Positions 59,378 to 64,000 of a DNA stretch of 64,000 nt are shown one piece after another; positions within the stretch are counted from its first letter, which is position 1; each line of letters starts with the position of its first letter. The notes under the pieces were generated by a model, which saw only the letters and a program-made list of their open reading frames with translations, did no database searches and was not told the origin of the DNA. The position numbers and the translations under genes are program-made. Origin of the DNA: Clostridia bacterium (GTDB lineage Bacteria; Bacillota; Clostridia; Christensenellales; Aristaeellaceae); assembly GCA_024404245.1 (NCBI GenBank), contig JAKSQH010000002.1, positions 1 through 64,000 of the forward strand, written 5' to 3'.

Positions 59378-59986
59378 ATGAAGCATATCGCTGTCAGAAT
59401 TCTGCTGGCGCTGATCGCGCTCGGCGTGCTTGTTTACGCGGGAATCATGGTGTTTATCTGTATACGCGAGAAGAACGCGAATGCCGCCGAACCGGCACCG
59501 GACACATATGACGCGATTGTAGTGCTGGGAGCGCAGGTCCTCAGAACCGGTGAACCGAGCGTGCAGCTGCAATGGCGCCTGGACGCGGCGCTGGCGGCGT
59601 GGCAGAAGAAAAATGTACCGGTTGCGGTGTGCGGCGCGAAAGGCGCTGACGAACCGGCAACCGAGGCGTCTGTAATGAAGGCGTATCTGGAAAAAGCGGG
59701 GATTCCGGCTGACAGTATACTGACGGATGACGCTTCTTTCACCACACACCAGAATTTGCGGAACGCCATGGATCTTCTTTCGGGCACGGACGCGAAAAAA
59801 GTGCTGATTGTGACCAGCGATTACCATCTGCCCAGATCGCTTGCGATCGCTGAGGATCTCGGGCTGAAAGCCGTCGGTACGGGAAGCCCGTGTAAGCCGG
59901 AATACTGGCTGAAGAATCACGCACGTGAAGTGCTTGCCTGGTGTAAGTACTGGGCGGTCAAATATCTGAAGATTCCGCTGGAGTAA
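59378..59986 (+). CDS. SanA/YdcF-like DUF218 membrane protein
   Basis: 202 residues from ATG 59378 after CGGAGG. One N-terminal membrane helix (ILLALIALGVLVYAGIMVFI) anchors it, with the domain outside. DUF218 core: DAIVVLGAQVLRTGEPSVQL, VPVAVCGAKGADEPATEASV, ILTDDASFTTHQNL and VTSDYHLPRSLAIAED. This is the SanA/ElyC-type order, linked to cell envelope integrity in other bacteria. rsmG starts 4 bp after its stop. Confidence 0.87.
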   Translation: MKHIAVRILLALIALGVLVYAGIMVFICIREKNANAAEPAPDTYDAIVVLGAQVLRTGEPSVQLQWRLDAALAAWQKKNVPVAVCGAKGADEPATEASVMKAYLEKAGIPADSILTDDASFTTHQNLRNAMDLLSGTDAKKVLIVTSDYHLPRSLAIAEDLGLKAVGTGSPCKPEYWLKNHAREVLAWCKYWAVKYLKIPLE

Positions 59987-59990
59987 GTGT

Positions 59991-60707
59991 ATGACAGAAA
60001 ATGTAATCTATGAACGCCTTCAGAAAAACGGAATACCGTGTACGGACGAACTGGCTGAAAAACTGCTGATCTATTTCAGACTGCTGAATGAGTGGAACGA
60101 AAAAATGGATCTGACAGCCGTAACGGATGAGGATGAAACGCTGGACAGGCATTTCGCGGACAGCCTCTGTGTGCTCAGAACCGGATTGCTTCCCAAGGAA
60201 GGAAGTATGATTGATGTCGGTACCGGAGCGGGTTTCCCCGGCCTGCCGGTCGCGCTCGCTTGTCCGGGGCTGAAGGTTACGCTGCTGGACGCGCAGCAGA
60301 AGCGGCTCACGTTTCTGGATAAAGTAATCAGTGAGACCGGGCTGACCAACGCGCGAACCGTTCACGCCCGTGCGGAGGACGGCGCGCGGCTGCCGCTGCT
60401 GCGCGAAAGCTTTGATATCGCAGCGGCCAGAGCGGTTGCTCCGCTGAATGTACTGTGCGAATATCTGCTGCCGTATGTCAGAACCGGCGGGAAAATGATC
60501 TGCTGGAAAGGCCCGGCACTGACTGATGAACTGGAAGCCGGCGGTAAAGCCGCGACCCTTCTCGGCGGCAGAATCAGCGCAAACATCGGATATCAGGTGG
60601 CGGACCGCGACTGGCAGCATACGCTGCTGGTCGCCGACAAAATCACAAAAACACCGAAAACCTACCCGCGAAAAGCCGGCACACCGAAAAGCCGGCCTCT
60701 GGGATGA
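59991..60707 (+). CDS. rsmG: 16S rRNA m7G527 methyltransferase RsmG
   Basis: 238 residues. Signatures: LLNEWNEKMDLTAVTDEDE, MIDVGTGAGFPGLPVALACP for SAM binding, and AAARAVAPLNVL. Methylates G527 of 16S rRNA. Usually in the mnmE-mnmG-rsmG order near the origin; here mnmG is missing between mnmE and rsmG, replaced by four other genes. RBS GGAG in the end of the previous gene. Ends at a strong terminator. Confidence 0.95.
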   Translation: MTENVIYERLQKNGIPCTDELAEKLLIYFRLLNEWNEKMDLTAVTDEDETLDRHFADSLCVLRTGLLPKEGSMIDVGTGAGFPGLPVALACPGLKVTLLDAQQKRLTFLDKVISETGLTNARTVHARAEDGARLPLLRESFDIAAARAVAPLNVLCEYLLPYVRTGGKMICWKGPALTDELEAGGKAATLLGGRISANIGYQVADRDWQHTLLVADKITKTPKTYPRKAGTPKSRPLG

Positions 60708-60709
60708 CA

Positions 60710-60741
60710 GCGAAAGCCCGGCCTTCCGGCCGGGCTTTCGC
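60710..60741. terminator. Bidirectional terminator after rsmG
   Basis: A 14-bp stem GCGAAAGCCCGGCC/GGCCGGGCTTTCGC closed by TTCC. It separates rsmG from the converging synthase gene. Confidence 0.85.
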
Positions 60742-60758
60742 GTATGTTCGGGGAATCA

Positions 60759-62150
60759 TTACGAATCATGGAAAAGCATGCGATGATAACGCTTCTTGTC
60801 ACATCTCATTACGATGATTTCAAGCTCTTCATCACCCATAACGGTATTGCGTCCTTCCTCGTACAGCTGATCGACAGCGGCGCGCACCTTCTGTACGAGA
60901 ATATCGCTCTTGTCGATGGTCGCTTCGCCGGAAAGCCTGAAATAGTTATTGATCCAGTGAGCGATGGAGGCGGTTCCGCCGCGGGAATCAACGGCGACGG
61001 TCGCGGGCCGGTTGAGGATTTTCGCGGTATCGAAGATATTGTAAATTTCCTCATCCTTCAGCATGCCGTCCGCGTGAATACCGGCGCGCGTAACATTGAA
61101 GTGACGGCCGACGAACGGCTGGCGGGGGCTGATTTCAATGCCGATTTCCTTTTCCATGAAGTAAGCGATTTCGGTGATCGCGGTCAGATCCATACCGCCG
61201 TCTTCACCGCGCAGCGACTGGTACTCGATGGCCATAGCCTCAAGCGGACAGTTACCTGTTCTTTCACCGATGCCGAGCAGTGAACAGTTGACGCTGGAGC
61301 AGCCGTACAGCCATGCTGTGGCGGCGTTCGTAACGACCTTGTAGAAATCGTTATGGCCGTGCCATTCAAGCTGAGCGGAGGGCACTTCGGCGTAGTGATG
61401 CAGACCGTAGATAACGCCCGGAACACTGCGCGGAAGCGCGGCACCGGGATAGGTAACGCCGTAACCCATTGTGTCACACGCGCGGATTTTGATCGGGATA
61501 CCGCTTTCATGGCTCAGATCCATCAGGCGTTCGGCAAAGGGAAGCACAAAGCCGTAATAGTCGGCACGGGTAATGTCTTCAAAATGGCAACGCGGACGCA
61601 CGCCGTGCTCAAGCGCGGACTTCACGATGCCGAGATATTTGTCCATCGCCTGGGAACGCGTGAGGTGCATCTTGTTAAAAATATGATAGTCGCTGCAGGA
61701 AACAAGGATGCCCGTCTCTTCAACATGGGCCTGCTTGACCAGCTCAAAATCCTTCTCATTTGCCCGGATCCATGTGGTAATCTCCGGGAAACGCAGACCC
61801 GCGTCCTGACACATTTCGATTGCTTTGCGGTCATTTTCCGTATACAGGAAGAATTCACTCTGACGTACCAGACCTTTTGGTCCGCCCAGACGTGAGAGCA
61901 GCTTGTAGAGGTGAAGGATCTGCTCCGGTGTGAAGGGACTGACCGACTGCTGTCCGTCACGGAAAGTCGTATCCGTCATCCAGATTTCATCCGGCACGGC
62001 CATGGGAACCTGGCGCAGATTGAAAGAAACCTTCGGAATATGCTCGTAATCGTAGATTTCGCGGTAGAGATTGGGCTCGGCGACATCCTGCAGGGAATAC
62101 TTGTATTTGCTCTGCATGAGCAGGTTTGTGCTTTTGTTGAATTCTATCAT
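60759..62150 (-). CDS. DRE-TIM citrate/isopropylmalate synthase-family enzyme
   Basis: 463 residues. DRE-TIM metallolyase signature DTTFRDGQQSVSPFT replaces the usual LRDG, and the metal-binding HGHND and GERTGNCPLEAM are intact. Length is between those of LeuA and the short homocitrate synthases, and the C-terminal allosteric LeuA domain is absent. The sequence most resembles the clostridial group that includes Re-citrate synthase; 2-isopropylmalate or homocitrate synthase are alternatives. It would condense acetyl-CoA with a 2-oxoacid. The aminotransferase gene upstream ends 21 bp away, so the two form an operon, perhaps for oxaloacetate/aspartate or 2-oxoglutarate supply. Confidence 0.72.
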   Translation of the reverse strand: MIEFNKSTNLLMQSKYKYSLQDVAEPNLYREIYDYEHIPKVSFNLRQVPMAVPDEIWMTDTTFRDGQQSVSPFTPEQILHLYKLLSRLGGPKGLVRQSEFFLYTENDRKAIEMCQDAGLRFPEITTWIRANEKDFELVKQAHVEETGILVSCSDYHIFNKMHLTRSQAMDKYLGIVKSALEHGVRPRCHFEDITRADYYGFVLPFAERLMDLSHESGIPIKIRACDTMGYGVTYPGAALPRSVPGVIYGLHHYAEVPSAQLEWHGHNDFYKVVTNAATAWLYGCSSVNCSLLGIGERTGNCPLEAMAIEYQSLRGEDGGMDLTAITEIAYFMEKEIGIEISPRQPFVGRHFNVTRAGIHADGMLKDEEIYNIFDTAKILNRPATVAVDSRGGTASIAHWINNYFRLSGEATIDKSDILVQKVRAAVDQLYEEGRNTVMGDEELEIIVMRCDKKRYHRMLFHDS

Positions 62151-62171
62151 CTTATCATTCGCTCCTTCATA

Positions 62172-63371
62172 TCAGCAGAGAGACGAAACAAAATCCTCGA
62201 TGCGGTCGAGACCTTCATGAATCTTTTCCATCGAAGTGGCATAACTCAGACGGCAGAAACCTTCGGCTTCAAACGCGATTCCGGGAACAACGGCAACCTG
62301 CTTTTCGGCAAGAAGCAGCTCCGCGAAGTCCATGGATGTTTCAATGACACGCCCGTTGTAGCTCTTGCCCAGAACAGCACGGATGTTCATCATGACATAG
62401 AACGCTCCGGCAGGCTTCAGACAGCTGAGACCCGGTATGCGGTTGATATGGCTGACCATCTCGTTCCGCCTGTTTTCAAACTGAGCGACCATTTCGTCAA
62501 CACAGCTCTGATCGCTGTTGAGCGCGACCGCGGCGGCATGCTGCGCGATCGCGTTCGCGTTGCTGGTTGCCTGTGACTGGAACGCGACCATCGCGGAAAT
62601 CTCATGCCGGGGACCGGCACAGTAGCCGATACGCCAGCCTGTCATCGCGTAGGCTTTGCTCAGCCCGTTGATAATAAAGGTCTGACTTTTGATCTGCTCA
62701 CCGAGCTGGGCAATGGACAGATGCTTTCTTCCGTCATAAAGCAACTTTTCATAAATCTCATCCGATACGACATAGAAAGGATGCGTAACGGCAAGACCGG
62801 CTACAAACTGAAGCTGCTCCCTGGACCAGACGGATCCGTTCGGGTTGGAGGGTGAGGTAATGATGATCGCTTTTGTACGGCGCGTGACATGGGAGGCAAT
62901 ATCCCTGTTGGAGGGAATAAAGTCATTGGCTTCATCCGTCGGAATGAAAACAGGCACGCCGCCCGCCATGCGGACCATTTCGGGATAGGATACCCAGCAC
63001 GGAGTCGGAATCAGCACCTCATCGCCGGGATCCAGAATCGTCTGGAATACCGTGTACAGCGAATGCTTGGCACCGTTGGAAACGATAATATCCTGGGGCG
63101 CGTAAGTGAGATTCTGATCGCGCTCAAGCTTCGCGCAGATTGCCTGACGCAGTTCCATCGTACCCGCGACAGGAGTATATCTGGTCATTCCGCGATCCAG
63201 CGCTTCTGCGGCGGCGTCACAGATGTGCGGCGGGGTCGGGAAGTCCGGTTCGCCGGCACCGAAGCCGATCACATTCAGACCGGAAGCCGCCATTTCCTTG
63301 GCACGGGCATCAATCGCGAGTGTAAGCGACGGGGCGATGTTCTGGCAACGGTGAGATACGGATAAAGGCAT
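62172..63371 (-). CDS. Class I/II pyridoxal phosphate aminotransferase (aspartate aminotransferase-like)
   Basis: 399 residues from ATG 63371, which follows GGAGG; a longer in-frame reading goes through the promoter. Fold type I signatures: VIGFGAGEPDFPTPPHI, ITSPSNPNGSVWSREQL and PLP-lysine NGLSKAYAMTGWRIGY. It matches AspB/AspC-like enzymes of Firmicutes, which transfer the amino group between aspartate and 2-oxoglutarate. First gene of a two-gene minus operon. Confidence 0.9.
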   Translation of the reverse strand: MPLSVSHRCQNIAPSLTLAIDARAKEMAASGLNVIGFGAGEPDFPTPPHICDAAAEALDRGMTRYTPVAGTMELRQAICAKLERDQNLTYAPQDIIVSNGAKHSLYTVFQTILDPGDEVLIPTPCWVSYPEMVRMAGGVPVFIPTDEANDFIPSNRDIASHVTRRTKAIIITSPSNPNGSVWSREQLQFVAGLAVTHPFYVVSDEIYEKLLYDGRKHLSIAQLGEQIKSQTFIINGLSKAYAMTGWRIGYCAGPRHEISAMVAFQSQATSNANAIAQHAAAVALNSDQSCVDEMVAQFENRRNEMVSHINRIPGLSCLKPAGAFYVMMNIRAVLGKSYNGRVIETSMDFAELLLAEKQVAVVPGIAFEAEGFCRLSYATSMEKIHEGLDRIEDFVSSLC

Positions 63372-63405
63372 ATGAATTACCTCCGCGTTAAGGATAGTGC
63401 ATATT

Positions 63406-63433
63406 ATTATAATGATAATAAATTGAAATGCAA
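63406..63433 (-). promoter_or_regulatory. Promoter of the aminotransferase operon
   Basis: Minus strand TTGCAT (63428-63433), 16-bp spacer, TATAAT (63406-63411). Confidence 0.65.
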
Positions 63434-63637
63434 GAAAAAATAGAAAATATGCAGAATAAAACAATGAGAAGACAGCAAATGAAGGATATACTGCATTATT
63501 GCAACGCAAAATTGCAGGATTTTCATGAAAATTGCATTTTAAAGCAGGATGACAGGGAAAGAACAGCCGGGAATATGCCCGGAGTGTTCCCGGTTACGGA
63601 CAAGTATGTATATAATGTTAAAAAACATACATGATGC
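63434..63637. other. AT-rich divergent intergenic region with repeated ATTGCA
   Basis: No convincing gene between the aminotransferase and the next lipoprotein (63372-63712). AAAATTGCA occurs twice (63508-63516, 63528-63536), 20 bp apart, and ATTGCA a third time at 63498-63503. These could be operator sites. The rest is AT-rich spacer with promoters at both ends. Confidence 0.4.
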
Positions 63638-63667
63638 TTGCGTATAGCTGTATCTGTTTGATATAAT
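63638..63667 (+). promoter_or_regulatory. Promoter of the terminal lipoprotein gene
   Basis: TTGCGT (63638-63643), 18-bp spacer, TATAAT (63662-63667) with extended TG; 45 bp before the ATG. Confidence 0.65.
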
Positions 63668-63712
63668 ATTAAGAGTGCCCGAAGAAATCAAAAAGAAACG
63701 GAGCGTTTAACG

Positions 63713-64000
63713 ATGCGGAAAAAGGTTTGTCTTGCACTGCTGCTTGCTGCCGTGATGCTGTTGTCCGGCTGCACGATGATCGTCAAAGACGAAGCAGTGG
63801 ATGCCGCGACGGAAATCCTGAAGGTGAATGATACCGTGTACACCAAGGGCGATGTCGCGAAAATGGTGGATGATCAGCTGAGCTATATGTACAGTATGTA
63901 TTCACAATACGGTCTTTCGTTCGACCCGACCGACAAGACCAACATTTCCGACGCGCAGGATGCTGTGATTGAAGCCCTGAAACAGGAAGCTGTAAAGAAA
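63713..64000 (+). CDS. PrsA/SurA-like lipoprotein (partial, runs off the window)
   Basis: The first 96 codons only. Signal peptide with lipobox LLSGC (Cys20), so a lipid-anchored extracytoplasmic protein. The mature start ILKVNDTVYTKGDVAKMVDD and the Tyr/Met-rich QLSYMYSMYSQYG resemble the SurA_N-type region of the larger foldase at 5088, which reads LNGDEIYTSDLNEYV at the equivalent place. A parvulin domain would be expected beyond the edge. RBS GGAG 10 nt upstream. Confidence 0.7.
   Translation, partial: MRKKVCLALLLAAVMLLSGCTMIVKDEAVDAATEILKVNDTVYTKGDVAKMVDDQLSYMYSMYSQYGLSFDPTDKTNISDAQDAVIEALKQEAVKK

Noticed and set aside
63428..63634. A 68-codon plus-strand frame in the terminal intergenic region
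   Set aside because: No RBS, starts inside the aminotransferase -35 element, and its composition is that of AT-rich spacer.

Overview
The window reads as one continuous chromosomal stretch of a low-to-mid GC Clostridia-type Firmicute (Bacillota). Supporting signs are strong GGAGG-type ribosome binding sites with ATG, GTG and TTG starts, TTGACA/TATAAT promoters (often extended TGnTATAAT), intrinsic terminators, an S-box SAM riboswitch, SepF/DivIVA division genes, PrkC/PrpC signalling, RecD2, PrsA-like lipoproteins and a FloA/NfeD pair. A secreted BspA-like leucine-rich protein fused to a lipase-like domain and a GH3 glucosidase fit a gut or rumen anaerobe. The exact lineage is inference; an uncultured Christensenellales-like clostridium is plausible. 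I saw no phage, IS, CRISPR array or rRNA.

Layout. 1-3.3 kb: large secreted lipase/BspA-LRR protein. 3.3-3.9 kb: four tRNA genes (Ser-GCT and Ser-TGA on minus, Gln-CTG and Glu-CTC on plus) from divergent promoters. 4-11.8 kb: alpha/beta hydrolase, PrsA-like foldase, MntP, aspartate kinase and a recD2-comF pair. 11.8-19.4 kb: peptidoglycan-binding protein, Crh-like HPr, DUF4364 protein, PurR behind an inverted-repeat-flanked promoter, then a division cluster (HlyD-like, YggS, SepF, DivIVA) ending in a CoA-acyltransferase-like protein without its catalytic motif. 19.4-22.8 kb, minus: tightly coupled LRR protein / Lgt-like protein / SDR / radical SAM operon. 23-34.7 kb: membrane-anchored PQQ propeller, glycerol kinase, PgsA, RNase PH-RdgB fusion, phosphodiesterase, HerA-like ATPase, GH3 glucosidase and PduL.

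34.8-37.6 kb: SAM riboswitch-metK, then serS. 37.6-39.6 kb, minus: ASKHA/ferredoxin corrinoid-activator-like protein and an MscL with a C-terminal zinc ribbon. 39.7-42.6 kb: rpmH-rnpA-yidD-yidC-khpB, the cluster usually beside dnaA/oriC, here without dnaA. 42.7-44.6 kb: nfeD-floA and a small membrane protein. 44.8-56.8 kb: a long co-directional run priA-def-fmt-rsmB-rlmN-prpC-prkC-rsgA-rpe-mnmE, many genes overlapping by 4-8 nt. 56.8-60.7 kb: Fe-ADH-like protein, two DUF218 proteins, RadC, rsmG. 60.7-63.4 kb, minus: aminotransferase and a citrate/isopropylmalate synthase-family enzyme. The window ends inside a second PrsA/SurA-like lipoprotein gene.

Most of the content is housekeeping: translation and rRNA modification, membrane protein insertion, phospholipid and lipoprotein handling, cell division and Ser/Thr kinase signalling. 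The least explained parts are the LRR/Lgt-like/SDR/radical SAM operon, the degenerate acyltransferase in the division cluster, the purR promoter palindrome and the repeated 10-mer between the divergent tRNA promoters.
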